DNA from: Sediminibacterium magnilacihabitans
GTDB lineage: Bacteria; Bacteroidota; Bacteroidia; Chitinophagales; Chitinophagaceae
DNA: 64,000 nucleotides
Direction: 5' to 3'
Assembly: GCA_002973575.1 (NCBI GenBank)
Contig: PVEQ01000002.1
Span: forward strand, 124,001-188,000
Positions 36,841-47,540 of the stretch are shown piece after piece; position 1 is the stretch's first letter; every line of letters begins with the position of its first letter. The position numbers were made by a program, and so were the translations under genes. Under the pieces are notes generated by a model that did no database searches, was not told the DNA's origin, and saw only the letters and a list, made by a program, of their open reading frames with translations.

Positions 36841-37485
36841 TTAGTTTTTTATACCATTGAGAATACGCATTGTTTGAATGTCGCTTTGCTCCCTGATGCG
36901 TAAAGCTGCAAGCAGCTTTGCTTCATTGGAAAAGGCTTGTACAAATGTGTATTTATCTTGCATGTCGCTATAAAGTGCATCTATTCGTTTCAATCGTTCA
37001 TCGTCTTTCATCTCCAATTCGCCGCTTGTCGTAACTGCTATTAGTGCATCTATCGTTTTGGTACAGTCATCCAGCAACCGTTCAAAAACACCGTTTACAT
37101 AGCTGATTTCATCTGCATTAAATGCCCCGCTTTGTCTTACCTGTTTTACTGCTTCTTTGTAAGTTTTTACAATGTTTACCTGCAATGCAATAATGTCCGC
37201 AACCTTGCTATAATTTTTGATTTTAGGATTAACGGCTTTTAGCGAGTTGAAATAATCTTTGTGAAGGTTGAATTCGCCGTTCTTAATATCACTAATCGCA
37301 TTTAATCCTTCTTTGGCTATAGAATAGCCCTTTTGCACATAGCCGATGTACACCTGTAAGGCGGCTATCTGTTGTAACAGATACTTCTTCTGAGTTGCTT
37401 TTTGCCGGAACCATTCGGCAAATGTTTGTGCCTTTGTGCCCGAAGAAAGGATGGCGAACAATAGTAAAATGAGTAGCCTTTTCAT
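36841..37485 (-). CDS. DUF4141/TraI-like secreted protein, copy 2
   Basis: The 214-aa protein has a signal peptide (LLLFAILSSGTKAQ) and shares with copy 3 the block YSIAKEGLNAISDIKNGEFNLHKDYFNSL, KVADIIALQVNIVKTYKEAVKQVRQSGAFNADEISYV and an end ILNGIKN. The gap to copy 3 is 4 bp. Copies 2 and 3 are closer to each other than to copy 1, suggesting a more recent duplication of this pair. Confidence 0.8.
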   Translation of the reverse strand: MKRLLILLLFAILSSGTKAQTFAEWFRQKATQKKYLLQQIAALQVYIGYVQKGYSIAKEGLNAISDIKNGEFNLHKDYFNSLKAVNPKIKNYSKVADIIALQVNIVKTYKEAVKQVRQSGAFNADEISYVNGVFERLLDDCTKTIDALIAVTTSGELEMKDDERLKRIDALYSDMQDKYTFVQAFSNEAKLLAALRIREQSDIQTMRILNGIKN

Positions 37486-37504
37486 ACAACTTATTTTATA
37501 ACTA

Positions 37505-38182
37505 TTATTGAATGCCGTAAAGTTTCTTTACTACGTCCACGTCGTTTTGCGATTTTGCTCTTTGAAGACTAATGACAATACCTTGCTGATTAAATGTTTT
37601 CAAATCGTTGTAATTAACCTCTATCCGGTCAGCGGCTGCATTGATGATTTCAAGACGTTTTGCATCGCTCATTTGCGTTTGAAAAGAGTTGATGACTACG
37701 AATATTTGGTCAAGGTTCTTCACACTTTCATCAAGAATACCGGAATAAACCCTACTCATGTAGGAAAGCTCTTCGGCTGAAAAATGGTTATCCTGCTTAA
37801 ACAATCCCCAGGCTCTTTTGTATTCCTCCACTAAGTGCACCTGCTTTTCCGTGATTTCTTTAATTCGTTTGTAATAGGAGATAATCGCTTTTACCTTTTG
37901 CAGTTCTTCATAATAATCCTTGTACAATTGCTTCTGCCTCTCAACCCAATTGGTAATTTCATCCAGCTTTAGCTTTGACATGGTATTTTCCAGTGTCTTC
38001 TGTGCATTCTGCAGCCAAATAGTTTTATTCTGCAACCGTTGAATTTTCAAGTCAACAGCTTTAATAACTTTTACAACGGCTGCTTTAATAATTTCCGCAA
38101 TCGGAATTTGGGCCTGTGATCGGTACGTGGGTGCCATGGTTGCTATTCCCAGTAATACCAATACGAACAATAGCTTTTTCAT
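37505..38182 (-). CDS. traI: TraI (DUF4141, VirB5-like), copy 1
   Basis: The 225-aa protein is the most TraI-like of the three: signal peptide (LFVLVLLGIATMAPTYRSQAQ), IAEIIKAAVVKVIKAVDLKIQRLQNKTIWLQNAQKTLEN, then ELQKVKAIISYYKRIKEITEKQVHLVEEYKRAWGLFKQDNHFSAEELSYMSRVYSGI and the end motif KLYGIQ. It follows traG directly. TraI proteins are exported components of the mating channel with a proposed pilus or contact role. Confidence 0.85.
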   Translation of the reverse strand: MKKLLFVLVLLGIATMAPTYRSQAQIPIAEIIKAAVVKVIKAVDLKIQRLQNKTIWLQNAQKTLENTMSKLKLDEITNWVERQKQLYKDYYEELQKVKAIISYYKRIKEITEKQVHLVEEYKRAWGLFKQDNHFSAEELSYMSRVYSGILDESVKNLDQIFVVINSFQTQMSDAKRLEIINAAADRIEVNYNDLKTFNQQGIVISLQRAKSQNDVDVVKKLYGIQ

Positions 38183-38206
38183 TATTACAAATTTTAAATG
38201 TTAGTA

Positions 38207-40672
38207 TTACTTGCTTGTTTTCATATCTCTTGTCAATGCGGCAATTCCTTTTTGAATACTGCCATACTTTTTGGCATATTGCATTACTTTTACTTTTTCC
38301 GTTTCTTCGGTTGTATATGCGAGGTATTCTTCAGGTGATACTTCTGTACGATACACCTTTGAAAGCATACCGCCGAGTGAAACAAAAACCTCTTTATACT
38401 TTTTGGTAGGGTCGTTCGCTTTATTCACTGAAAGAACCAAAGCTTTTTCTTTTTCAGTCAACCCTAATAGCTCCTGTATTTGCTCAAACTTGTTTTGGTA
38501 CTTACTTTGGTCTAATAAGATTTTGCAGTCGCTGTTATTGATAATGGCCTGCTTGACTACGGGTGAGCTAATAATGTCTTCCACTTCCTGCGTTACAACA
38601 ACAGCTTCTCCAAAGAATTTCCGTACCGTTTTGAATAAATACTTGATGTATTCTGCCATCCCTTCCTTTGCTATTGCTTTCCACGCTTCCTCAATGAGTA
38701 TCATTTTTCGAACGCCTTTCAGCTTTCGCATTTTGGAAATAAAAACCTCCATAATGATGATGGTAACAACCGGAAACAGGATAGGATGGTCTTTGATATT
38801 GTCTAATTCAAAAACGATAAAGCGTTCAGTGAGTAGCTCTAAATTTTCGGTGGCATTTAGCAGGTAATCAAACTCACCATCTTTGTAGTAGGGTCTCAAT
38901 ACATACAGGAAATTATTGACATCAAAATCTTTCTCTTTCACGTTATCAGTTGCCAGTTTCTGTACGAACTCATCTCTTAAAAAATCATAGAAACTGTTGA
39001 AACAGGGAAAGATGCTCGTGTTCTTTTCTAACTTTTCGTAGTAAAGCTGCAGGGCATTGGACAGGGCTACATATTCCGAGCGGTTAAATGTTTCATTGTC
39101 CTTTTTCCACAGTGCCAGAAGCAACGTCTTAATGCTTTCCTTTTTCTCTGTATCCAGGCTATCGCCTTCACTGATATAGAAAGGGTTAAAGCGGATAGGG
39201 TTCTTTTCATCATAGGTGAAGTAGTATCCGTTCACCATGTCGCATAATCCTTTGTAACTATGCCCAACGTCCACCAAGACAATATGGGTTCCTTGCTCAT
39301 AATAGCTTCTAACCATGTGGTTGGTAAAAAAAGATTTACCACTACCGGAGGGACCCAATATGAATTTATTCCGGTTCGTGCATAACCCTCTTTTCACCGG
39401 CTCATCGCTGATGTCCACATGCACCGGCTTACCTGTTAATCTATCTCCCAAGCGGATGCCTATGGGACTTAAAGAGGAACGGTAGTTTGTTTCAAGGTTC
39501 AGAAAGCAGGTAGCTTGTTCAGCGAACGTATCGAAGGTGTCGTTCATGGGAAAATCAGCTTCGTTGCCGGGAATGCCTGCCCACCATATTTGCGGAGCAC
39601 CTGCTGTCTCTTGTTTAGCAGCGGCGTCCATCTGTGCCAAAGCAGAGGAAACAAGGTTCTTTAAATCCTTTAATTCCTCTTTTTTATCCGTCCATACCTG
39701 CACATTAAAATGCGCTTTCACAGGAAGTCTTTGCTGGCTGATGGCTTCATTTAGGAAATCATTGGTTGCATCCCTGGCGATTGAATTTTCCCTTGAATAA
39801 GCAGATAGCGATTGCAACCGTAACCGTTTACTTTCCAGCTTTTGCAGGGTTTTCTGTGCATCTTCGATAAAAATATACTGGTTGTAAATATGGTTGCACG
39901 ATAGCAGTTGTCCTAATGTTGAAGCAAAACCCACACTGAATTTTGTCTTGTCTGTGGAGTACCGGTCAAAGTTTATCCGTGAACCACACAACGCTGGCAA
40001 ATCCTCAGCATCACCCAACGTGTAAAGCTGAGAATATTGATCACCGACCTGTAACCCGTTCTCTAATTTTATGTCCTTGAACACGATGCTGTTCTCCTTT
40101 TCGCATAGGTAGCAGTACCGCTCAATCAACCCCATTTTACGGCTATGGCTTTGTAGTTCGTCACTTTTAAGCCGGCTAAGCTGCACAAAGCCGCTGTCTT
40201 CCAAAATGCGTTTAAACTGCCCGGCACTGTCAAGGAAGTCCTGTAATAATTGAGGTTTAAGCGTTTGTTCTGGGACGATGGATTTACGAAGCAGGTTCGA
40301 GAAAAGAGAACTGGACAATTTTCTGCCAGTAGGCTTTTTCGTGAGCATGATGTAACAGCTATGATCTAAAAAGGGACGTTCCGTAAAAAACCGTTCGCTG
40401 CTTTGTGTTAAAAAACTAACATCATCTTTGGTGAAGTCGGGTTTATACTTGCTATCTATAAACCAGTCCTGTTTGTGAAATACAGACAACTTCGGCAACA
40501 CCTTGATGGCTTTCACCCATGCCTGATGAAAAGCTTCGTATTCTTGGTCAGATAAGGTGAATATCTCCGGTAACTCTGCACGGAACACAATGGTTATATC
40601 ACCCTGTTTGGAAAGGATACAATCATGTTCCACACCAAGAATTGGTAAAATTTCATGCAACTGCTTTTCCAT
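38207..40672 (-). CDS. traG: conjugation ATPase TraG (VirB4-like)
   Basis: The first ATG at 40672 gives 821 aa. The N-terminal domain opens with LHEILPILGVEHDCILSKQGDIT, typical of TraG. The ATPase domain has Walker A ILGPSGSGKSFFTNHM (~445), a Walker B region RKMILIEEAWKAIAKEGM (~665) and AVVVTQEVEDIISSPVVKQAIINNSDCKILLDQ (~700). It energises assembly of the mating channel at the inner membrane. It is the largest of the core tra genes and its order relative to traF and traI is standard. Confidence 0.95.
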   Translation of the reverse strand: MEKQLHEILPILGVEHDCILSKQGDITIVFRAELPEIFTLSDQEYEAFHQAWVKAIKVLPKLSVFHKQDWFIDSKYKPDFTKDDVSFLTQSSERFFTERPFLDHSCYIMLTKKPTGRKLSSSLFSNLLRKSIVPEQTLKPQLLQDFLDSAGQFKRILEDSGFVQLSRLKSDELQSHSRKMGLIERYCYLCEKENSIVFKDIKLENGLQVGDQYSQLYTLGDAEDLPALCGSRINFDRYSTDKTKFSVGFASTLGQLLSCNHIYNQYIFIEDAQKTLQKLESKRLRLQSLSAYSRENSIARDATNDFLNEAISQQRLPVKAHFNVQVWTDKKEELKDLKNLVSSALAQMDAAAKQETAGAPQIWWAGIPGNEADFPMNDTFDTFAEQATCFLNLETNYRSSLSPIGIRLGDRLTGKPVHVDISDEPVKRGLCTNRNKFILGPSGSGKSFFTNHMVRSYYEQGTHIVLVDVGHSYKGLCDMVNGYYFTYDEKNPIRFNPFYISEGDSLDTEKKESIKTLLLALWKKDNETFNRSEYVALSNALQLYYEKLEKNTSIFPCFNSFYDFLRDEFVQKLATDNVKEKDFDVNNFLYVLRPYYKDGEFDYLLNATENLELLTERFIVFELDNIKDHPILFPVVTIIIMEVFISKMRKLKGVRKMILIEEAWKAIAKEGMAEYIKYLFKTVRKFFGEAVVVTQEVEDIISSPVVKQAIINNSDCKILLDQSKYQNKFEQIQELLGLTEKEKALVLSVNKANDPTKKYKEVFVSLGGMLSKVYRTEVSPEEYLAYTTEETEKVKVMQYAKKYGSIQKGIAALTRDMKTSK

Positions 40673-40712
40673 ACTCACTGATTTACCTTTTAATAATTTC
40701 CTCTTTGTTGCT

Positions 40713-41030
40713 TTATTTTCTATGCAGGAAAGCGGACCTGCTTTTAGATTTAATTACTTTGGGAATACTTCGCTTTGCCAGCTTTTTCATCATTCCGTAT
40801 TCGCCGTAGGTGTTGCTTAATGCATAGATTTTTATGGTTAGTATAGTTCCGAGGATTAGTATAATGCCAATGCACACAAACGAGTTTATACCAATAATGT
40901 ACAGAATGGCGAACAAGATGAGTAAGGCAATTACACCCCCACCGAAATACCAGATATACTGTGCCTTTAAACCTTTGAATTCAATGCTTTTGTTAATGCC
41001 TTTATTGATTGAATAAACACTGTTGCTCAT
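40713..41030 (-). CDS. traF: conjugative transposon protein TraF (DUF4133)
   Basis: The 105-aa protein shows the DUF4133 pattern: SVYSINKGINKSIEFKGLKAQYIWYFGGG, two membrane helices (IALLILFAILYIIGI and CIGIILILGTILTIKIY), then YGEYGMMKKLAKRSIPKVI. It is the VirB3-like inner-membrane component, placed upstream of traG. Confidence 0.92.
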   Translation of the reverse strand: MSNSVYSINKGINKSIEFKGLKAQYIWYFGGGVIALLILFAILYIIGINSFVCIGIILILGTILTIKIYALSNTYGEYGMMKKLAKRSIPKVIKSKSRSAFLHRK

Positions 41031-41042
41031 AGCTTCTTTATT

Positions 41043-44000
41043 TTAAAGTTTAAATCTATTACTGCGTTTTATGTATGTCTGCTCCATTTGATTTTCCCCG
41101 TAATGCTCTTTACCATTTACTGCAGCTCCGTTCACTTTTGCCATCGCTACTTGCAGCGGTGTAGCCCCTTTGGGCATCATTTGTATGATCGGCGTTTCTT
41201 TAGGTAAAGTATTTTCCTGCTGTGGCTTATTCGTGTCCGGCAAGCTATTTTGCTTCATTTGGTTTTCCTGTATTTTGATAGCTATCTCTCTTTCCATTTT
41301 CGATAATTCGCTTTTCATCTGTACGAGTTGAGTTTCCTTCTCGAAGAGTTTAGTAGCCAGGGCTGCCACCATCGGAATATTTTTTTCCAATTCGTTCAAG
41401 TGGTTCTGGTATTTTTCTTTCAATGCTTCTACACGGTCAATGGCATTAAGAAAGTAACGTGCAGCAAGCTTTGGATTATCGGTATTAGGATGCCCGTTGT
41501 TATAGGTGTATTTAATACCGCTTTCGGCACGTTCTGCGTACAGCGTATTATAGTATCTATATCCAAACCCATCTTTTTCTTCAACAGCTTCCCGTTGCTG
41601 ACGGATATACAAATCAAATTCGTACAGGCTGCCAATCTTTGCCTCATCCGTTGGCTTCCAGTTTTGATAGAGCTTTATTAGGTGTTTGCCAATGGCTTCG
41701 GGATCGGCTGTGTTGATGCCTGTAAGCTGGACAGGATTTTCTTTTATGCCTTCTTTGTCGTAGCGCAGGTTGTCTTTATAAACCTTACCGTCTGCAGTTA
41801 GCTTTTGCAATGTTTCTATGGTGCTTTCTTTTTCATGATGAAGATTTTCCAGTTGAAACTTGGAACGGGATACTTCACGGTAATGAGCAGTTTTCAGGCT
41901 TTCCATCACCGCCACTTTCTTTTCCAGTTTTGATTTTTCCAGCAGCGAAGTATCACCCGAAAGAATAGCGATGTATTCAGAAAAATTCATCCCGCTTTTC
42001 TCATCTATAACTCCTTCATCAATGGTGCGGATGTTTAGTTCACAATTCTTCATCTGGCTGATGAAGGTTTGCTTGTTTTTGAGCAGGTTGAACTTGTAAT
42101 TATCCAATGATTGTTCTACGGCATAGATGAAGTTTTGCACCTTGTTGTCATAGTAATCCCTTGCTATGACATTACCCTGCCTTGCACCTCGTCCGTTGCG
42201 CTGTTCCAGTTCGGCAGGCTTCCAGGGAATATCCAAGTGGTGCATGGCAATCACACGGTGCTGTACGTTTAAACCCGTACCTGCTTTCTCCGTACTGCCA
42301 ATCAGTATTCTGATTTGCCCGCTGTTCATTTTGCGGAACAGTTCCGGCTTTTGTTTGTCTGTCCAGTCATGAATGAAAGTGATTTCGTGTGCCGGTATAT
42401 TGAAGTCCCTGATTAGCTTCTCTTTCAGAGCATCATAGATATTGAACTCGTTTGGCTTAGGTGTGCCAATATCACTAAAGACGATTTGTGTTCCTTTGTG
42501 CTCTGCACTTTGCCTGTGTAGTTCCGCTACTTTGCGGGTACATACACTTACCTTACTATCCGGATGGTCTGTATAAGTATGGCTGTCTATCAACCGCATA
42601 TCGGCAGCCATTTTCTTGGCATAATTGGTGGCAATTAGCATCCTGCCCTTGTCTTCTTCAGCAGTAAGCGGCGCCCTGCCTATAAGAGTGGCATCACCGG
42701 TTTTAGCAAATTGCATCAGCTTTCCAATGAAGGCAGTTTGTTCCGGTGTAGGTTTGATGTTAACGAGAGTTTCATCCAAATTAGGTTTAGCTAAGTTGAT
42801 ATGCTTTGCTGTTTTATAATCGGTAATCTCATTATAAAACAAAGCCAGTTCCGGTACTTTAATGAAATGGCGAAAACGTTCTTTGGCAATGATTTCGTTG
42901 GTAACGGAAAATTCAAAGTCCGTTGTCTTTCTTGCAAATACCGCAGCCCAGCCATCAAAGTTTTCAATATGCTGCTTTTCCATTTCCTTAGGACGGAGAT
43001 ATTTAAACAGCAAATACATTTCGGTAAGGCTATTAGAAATGGGCGTACCGGATAAGAACGTAACACACAAATCGGCATCAAACTTTTGTTGTAAAGTGCG
43101 AACCGCAAAAAGCATATTGAGTGCTTTTTGGCTGCCTTCCATATTGCCGATGCCGGCAACCCGGTCATGTCTTGTGGTAAAAGTCAGGTTCTTAAACTTG
43201 TGAGCTTCATCTACAAACAAGTGGTCAACACCTAATTCCTTAAAGTTGATGCCTACATCCTTCTTTTGCTCGATGTCATTGATGATTGTCTTTAACTTTC
43301 CCTGTAGATTATTCTTTCTTACTTCCAGCCCTTTGAGCATCTTCTTGGATATGTCGCCGCCCAAATCCTTCAGTGTTTCCAAATCACGTTCTACATTATC
43401 CAACTCGTTTTGGAAAATTTGCCGTTGTATCTCTAGTGATTGTGGTATTTTACCAAACTGGTCATGTGTCAAAATGATGCAGTCCCAATTGTTGTTTTTA
43501 ATTTCATGAAACAGGCGCATTCTTTTTTGAGGTGTAAAGTCGTTTTCACCTGGTGCTAAAATTTTCGCATTGGGATAAGCTTTGCGGTACGTTTCGGTAA
43601 TCTGGTTGATGTTCGCTTTTAGAGCCAGTATCATTGGCTTGTGTACAATACCCAATCGTTTCATCTCGTGGGCAGAAACAATCATGGTAAGCGTTTTGCC
43701 TAATCCTACTTCGTGATCTATTAAGGCACCACGATTTTGAATAATACGCCATGCTGCATTTTTCTGCGAGCTGTATAAATCCTCAATTCCCAAATTCTTT
43801 TTCTCTAAACCGGGAAAGGTCAGGTGTTCTCCGTTATACTGGCGAAGCACATAGCAATTGAATGTATTGTTATAAAGTGTTTCTAAGTGCTTTTTATCTG
43901 CTTGGGGCAAGTCCTGTAACCAGGTGATAAAGCCGTTACGAATGGTTTCAATTTTCTGGTGGGCAAGTTGTATCGCTTCATTGTCCGGTAAACGAATAGT

Positions 44001-46628
44001 TTTGTCATCCGGTCCCTTTACTTCATAAGTAAAGAAAGGTGTTGTGTTCTCCAGGGCATGTTCCAGAAGGGCATTTCCATAGGTTGTCCTGCCACTCTTA
44101 GGGGTAACTGCATATTCTTGTGATACTTTGGCATTATATCCCTGTGTATTGACTTTGAAAGTATCTACCGATTGAAAATAATTAACGCTGGTATTTAGCT
44201 CGAACAGTTCGGAAGCAAAACGATTATAATAAGAAGTAGGTATCCAGCGTTCGCCTAAGTTAAAATCAAGCAGCTCAAAAGGTATTTTTTCCGGTTGAAT
44301 TTTGGTAATGGCCTCAAGGCTCTTTTGTATTTGAACATCATCCGGATATACAGACGCTTTTTCTTGCGCAATACGAAGTTTCTCTACTACATTGCCGGAT
44401 AAATATTGGTCAACTGTTTCCCACGCATTTTGTAACGGATTGAGGTAGATATGCCCTTCCAGTTTGGCGATGATTTCTGCTTCGGATAAACCTGTAGCCG
44501 CTTCAATAAAACGAATTTCAACTTTACCGTTTTCATTCAAACATTGGGCAAGAGCTTCAATAGGATTGTCGGTACGAAATTGTTCATCCTTGTGATGAAG
44601 CGACTGCGTTAATACATCGGCGGGCAAGTAGCGTTCGCCTTCTTTGCGTTCCAAAGAGGAAAGAATGCCAAAGCCAAAGGCGGTATCATTTGCAATTAAT
44701 TTGCGGTTGTTAGGATAATTGAGTAATCCATATTGACTAACAAACGTTTCATAGCTATTCCGTAAAGTTTCTCGTAAGCTGGCATACTCCACATTATTTG
44801 AAGCTTCTTTTTGGGATAACTCTAAATAGCCATCTCTGATAGTTATATATTGCTCATAAAATCCCTTATCCCGCTGACCGGAGAAAAAAGGTTGAAAACT
44901 TGCCTGCTTGAATTCAGCATCTGGATGACCAATACTTCCAATTTCACCATTATGGACAACGAGGGTTCCTGCCTTATAGAAAGGTTTCAGATTGGTAAAT
45001 AGTTCCGGCTGGTTGCGTTCCAACCCAAAAGCTGCTTGAAGCGCTTTGTCTCCTTCGTAGCTATAGCCATGACCATAATCCTGTAGTTTTAAAGCAAGCC
45101 CTCTTAATTCATAGCTTATGCCTGCCGCATTCTGCCAGTTTGCCGGGAAAGCAATTTCTTCAACGTTAGAATAAAGTTTATAGACATATTGCTTGGAAGC
45201 AAAGGCTTTAGCAGTAACGAAAACTATGCTTTCGTGTTCAGGTTTTGCAGTAGTCTTAACCATACTGACGATGCGTGCCGTGTCTTTTTGAACCACCTTA
45301 CTGTCCAGCTCACTCACGTATGCCATTGCCCGGTTAATACTTTCAGCGGGTGTGCTGTCGAACAAGCCTAACTGCACATTCGCCCTTTGGGTTCTGTCTT
45401 CAGGCACAGGCAAGAAAGTAAGCTGCTTACGTGCAGTTTCTGTCCCTGCCATAGAAAGGGATAGAGCTTGTTTGAATAAACTTTGATTGAAACGAGCCTC
45501 AACACCTTTCCCGATTGTTTCGGAGAGTTTAGTAGCAATGGCGTTAATGTCTCCATGTTGCCATACGCTTTGGTTGGCATTGCCGTATTGATTTTTACCT
45601 GCTTTTACTTCATCACCGGCGATAATTTCGGGGTGGCGGTGTATGTATTGATTTAGGTGATAATAGCCAAATTCATTTTCCTGTGCAATCGTAGCAACCA
45701 GGTATTTTTCTTCTATTGATAATGCTTGCTTGCCTTCATTCTTTTGAACAATCAGTAAATGGCTGGGCGCTTCCGTATTGCCGGTATTTTTCATTAGGTT
45801 GTCCGGCATTACGGTGAGAGAAATAAAATCAGCCTTGTTAAACAGGTATTCCCTGGCAATGTGATTAGAAGGGTTGTTTAAAAAACCATCCGTTGTGATG
45901 TAGGCAAGCAACCCACCCTTCGCAATCTTATCCAATCCTTTTGCAAAAAAGTAGTTGTGTATTTTACCGGAAAGCTCTTTGTCGGGTAATGCCCGATCAT
46001 AAACGGAGAAGTTTCCAAAGGGAATATTACTGACAATGATATCATACTTGCCGTTATCATTTACCGGAGTTTGTTCAAAACCGGCAATGTGCGTACTTAC
46101 AGAAACACCTAAGGAACTGTTTAACGCAGCCAGTACCTGACCGGTAAGTATATCTTTTTCAACAGCCGTTATATTTTCAAGGGAAGGGAAGGATTTAACT
46201 GCTTCCGTTATAAAAATGCCCGCACCGCTGCTGGGTTCGTATAGCCTTTTAGGTTCAATGCCGTGCTCTTTTAGTGTTGCGTATAAGGTTTGCGGTACAA
46301 CTGGCGGTGTGTAGAAAGCTGTAAGGACACTGTTTTTTATTGAGCCGATTGCTTCTTTATATTGATGGCCTGATAAGTTATTTTGAAGCAGTTCATGCAA
46401 CTCTATTATTTTAGGGTGCAATCGCAGGTCTTCGTCTGTCGCATTTAGTTTAATCCATTCCTCTTTGGCTGCATTAGGGTATAAGATGGCTTTTATCCCA
46501 CCGAAGCCGGAATACTTTTGTAAGGCTTCTACCTGTGCTCTGTCCAATGCTTTTTCTTTATCCCATGCCAGTGCAATGCGAATAGCCGCTATGTTATCAT
46601 TAAGCTTTTGTAATTGATTATAAGCCAT
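41043..46628 (-). CDS. giant N6-adenine methylase / SNF2-type helicase fusion
   Basis: The 1861-aa protein fuses a methylase to a helicase. The methylase region (~100-300) has an SAM motif [16 protein letters not shown] (~130) and a catalytic NIPFG (~202) in place of the usual NPPF/Y. A long middle region has no recognised motif. The SNF2-like helicase has [15 protein letters not shown] (~970), [12 protein letters not shown] (~1138), LSGTPISNS (~1200) and [13 protein letters not shown] (~1480). The C-terminal ~300 residues are coiled coil. Related proteins ride on Bacteroidota ICEs and phages, and roles in antirestriction or DNA modification during transfer are suspected but unproven. It sits inside the tra operon between traE and traF. 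Confidence 0.88.
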   Translation of the reverse strand: MAYNQLQKLNDNIAAIRIALAWDKEKALDRAQVEALQKYSGFGGIKAILYPNAAKEEWIKLNATDEDLRLHPKIIELHELLQNNLSGHQYKEAIGSIKNSVLTAFYTPPVVPQTLYATLKEHGIEPKRLYEPSSGAGIFITEAVKSFPSLENITAVEKDILTGQVLAALNSSLGVSVSTHIAGFEQTPVNDNGKYDIIVSNIPFGNFSVYDRALPDKELSGKIHNYFFAKGLDKIAKGGLLAYITTDGFLNNPSNHIAREYLFNKADFISLTVMPDNLMKNTGNTEAPSHLLIVQKNEGKQALSIEEKYLVATIAQENEFGYYHLNQYIHRHPEIIAGDEVKAGKNQYGNANQSVWQHGDINAIATKLSETIGKGVEARFNQSLFKQALSLSMAGTETARKQLTFLPVPEDRTQRANVQLGLFDSTPAESINRAMAYVSELDSKVVQKDTARIVSMVKTTAKPEHESIVFVTAKAFASKQYVYKLYSNVEEIAFPANWQNAAGISYELRGLALKLQDYGHGYSYEGDKALQAAFGLERNQPELFTNLKPFYKAGTLVVHNGEIGSIGHPDAEFKQASFQPFFSGQRDKGFYEQYITIRDGYLELSQKEASNNVEYASLRETLRNSYETFVSQYGLLNYPNNRKLIANDTAFGFGILSSLERKEGERYLPADVLTQSLHHKDEQFRTDNPIEALAQCLNENGKVEIRFIEAATGLSEAEIIAKLEGHIYLNPLQNAWETVDQYLSGNVVEKLRIAQEKASVYPDDVQIQKSLEAITKIQPEKIPFELLDFNLGERWIPTSYYNRFASELFELNTSVNYFQSVDTFKVNTQGYNAKVSQEYAVTPKSGRTTYGNALLEHALENTTPFFTYEVKGPDDKTIRLPDNEAIQLAHQKIETIRNGFITWLQDLPQADKKHLETLYNNTFNCYVLRQYNGEHLTFPGLEKKNLGIEDLYSSQKNAAWRIIQNRGALIDHEVGLGKTLTMIVSAHEMKRLGIVHKPMILALKANINQITETYRKAYPNAKILAPGENDFTPQKRMRLFHEIKNNNWDCIILTHDQFGKIPQSLEIQRQIFQNELDNVERDLETLKDLGGDISKKMLKGLEVRKNNLQGKLKTIINDIEQKKDVGINFKELGVDHLFVDEAHKFKNLTFTTRHDRVAGIGNMEGSQKALNMLFAVRTLQQKFDADLCVTFLSGTPISNSLTEMYLLFKYLRPKEMEKQHIENFDGWAAVFARKTTDFEFSVTNEIIAKERFRHFIKVPELALFYNEITDYKTAKHINLAKPNLDETLVNIKPTPEQTAFIGKLMQFAKTGDATLIGRAPLTAEEDKGRMLIATNYAKKMAADMRLIDSHTYTDHPDSKVSVCTRKVAELHRQSAEHKGTQIVFSDIGTPKPNEFNIYDALKEKLIRDFNIPAHEITFIHDWTDKQKPELFRKMNSGQIRILIGSTEKAGTGLNVQHRVIAMHHLDIPWKPAELEQRNGRGARQGNVIARDYYDNKVQNFIYAVEQSLDNYKFNLLKNKQTFISQMKNCELNIRTIDEGVIDEKSGMNFSEYIAILSGDTSLLEKSKLEKKVAVMESLKTAHYREVSRSKFQLENLHHEKESTIETLQKLTADGKVYKDNLRYDKEGIKENPVQLTGINTADPEAIGKHLIKLYQNWKPTDEAKIGSLYEFDLYIRQQREAVEEKDGFGYRYYNTLYAERAESGIKYTYNNGHPNTDNPKLAARYFLNAIDRVEALKEKYQNHLNELEKNIPMVAALATKLFEKETQLVQMKSELSKMEREIAIKIQENQMKQNSLPDTNKPQQENTLPKETPIIQMMPKGATPLQVAMAKVNGAAVNGKEHYGENQMEQTYIKRSNRFKL

Positions 46629-46644
46629 ACTTCACTTTTCACTC

Positions 46645-47082
46645 TCACTGCTTGTTTTCAATATATTCTTTTACGGCACCGATAATGGCATAGCGCAGAT
46701 ACCGGTTGTTTTCATTTTCAAGGGTAAAACCAAAGGTTTCAAATACTGGTATGCAGCTTTCGATAAGGTTTATCACCTCATAGGTGAGCAATCCACCTTC
46801 TTTAAGCTTGTAATAGACTTGTTCAAATTCTTCTTCTATAATTGAAATCAGGTAATTGAACTTTGATGGGCGTAGCTCTTTTGTGAGTGCATCCATGCAT
46901 CGTTCTTCTATGATGTATGCAGGAGTACCAACGGCAAGTAATTCATTCACCAACAGATCAACTCCGGCAATCTTTTCCTTCAAATAGCCACTTACATTAC
47001 CATCCTGTTGAAGCGTAATTAGTAAATCAAGATTGTTGTCGGCGATATACTGGTGCAGCTTTGCAATTAATACTTCCTGCAT
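46645..47082 (-). CDS. DUF1896-like protein
   Basis: The first ATG at 47082 gives 145 aa; a longer frame needs a TTG overlapping the traE end. The helical sequence LIAKLHQYIADNNLDLLITL, VGTPAYIIEERCMDALTKEL and RPSKFNYLISIIEEEFEQVYYKL follows the DUF1896 pattern, a family commonly found beside large methylase/helicase genes in Bacteroidota elements. It is 16 bp upstream of the giant gene and may work with it. Confidence 0.6.
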   Translation of the reverse strand: MQEVLIAKLHQYIADNNLDLLITLQQDGNVSGYLKEKIAGVDLLVNELLAVGTPAYIIEERCMDALTKELRPSKFNYLISIIEEEFEQVYYKLKEGGLLTYEVINLIESCIPVFETFGFTLENENNRYLRYAIIGAVKEYIENKQ

Positions 47083-47107
47083 AAAAACATAGAAATTTGT
47101 TAGGCTC

Positions 47108-47446
47108 TTAAACGCCAAAGAAAGATTTGATAACGGTAGCCACCACTACAAGAAAGACACAGCTACCAAACCAGGCAGCCGCAACTTTACCAGTGTCCTG
47201 ATCGCCTGCATTCCACTTTTGATATACTTTTACTGCTCCAATCAGTCCGACCAAAGCACCTACTGCATACATCAGGTTTGTACCTGCCGCAAAGTAACTT
47301 CGCACCTTAGTGTTGGCTTCGTTGATACCTGCATTACCATCTTGTGCTAATAGGGTAAGATGTACAGAGGTTAAGATTAGCGCCGCACAGATGCTTAACC
47401 ATTGTTTTCGGGTAAGACTTTTAAAATTCACTCGCTTCATTTTCAT
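47108..47446 (-). CDS. traE: conjugative transposon protein TraE (DUF4134)
   Basis: The protein (~112 aa from the ATG at 47446) has a signal segment (SICAALILTSVHLTLLAQDGNAGINEANTKV) and two membrane helices with the diagnostic YFAAGTNLMYAVGALVGLIGAVKVYQKWNAGD and AAAWFGSCVFLVVVATVIKSFFG. DUF4134/TraE is the VirB2-like pilin candidate of Bacteroidota conjugation systems. Confidence 0.93.
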   Translation of the reverse strand: MKMKRVNFKSLTRKQWLSICAALILTSVHLTLLAQDGNAGINEANTKVRSYFAAGTNLMYAVGALVGLIGAVKVYQKWNAGDQDTGKVAAAWFGSCVFLVVVATVIKSFFGV

Positions 47447-47497
47447 AATACACACTATTTAAAAGTTGAACGTTTACACTATATAAACTTCCCGAAG

Positions 47498-47523
47498 CCT
47501 CTCCGTCACCACGGACGGAGAGG
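47498..47523 (-). other. 10-bp GC-rich hairpin ahead of traE
   Basis: CCTCTCCGTC pairs perfectly with GACGGAGAGG around a 6-nt loop, just after the stop of the upstream membrane-protein gene and about 50 bp before the traE start. No T-run follows on the minus strand, so it looks more like an RNA-stabilising or processing hairpin for the pilin message than a terminator. Confidence 0.6.
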
Positions 47524-47540
47524 GAGGAAGCTGGCCACCA

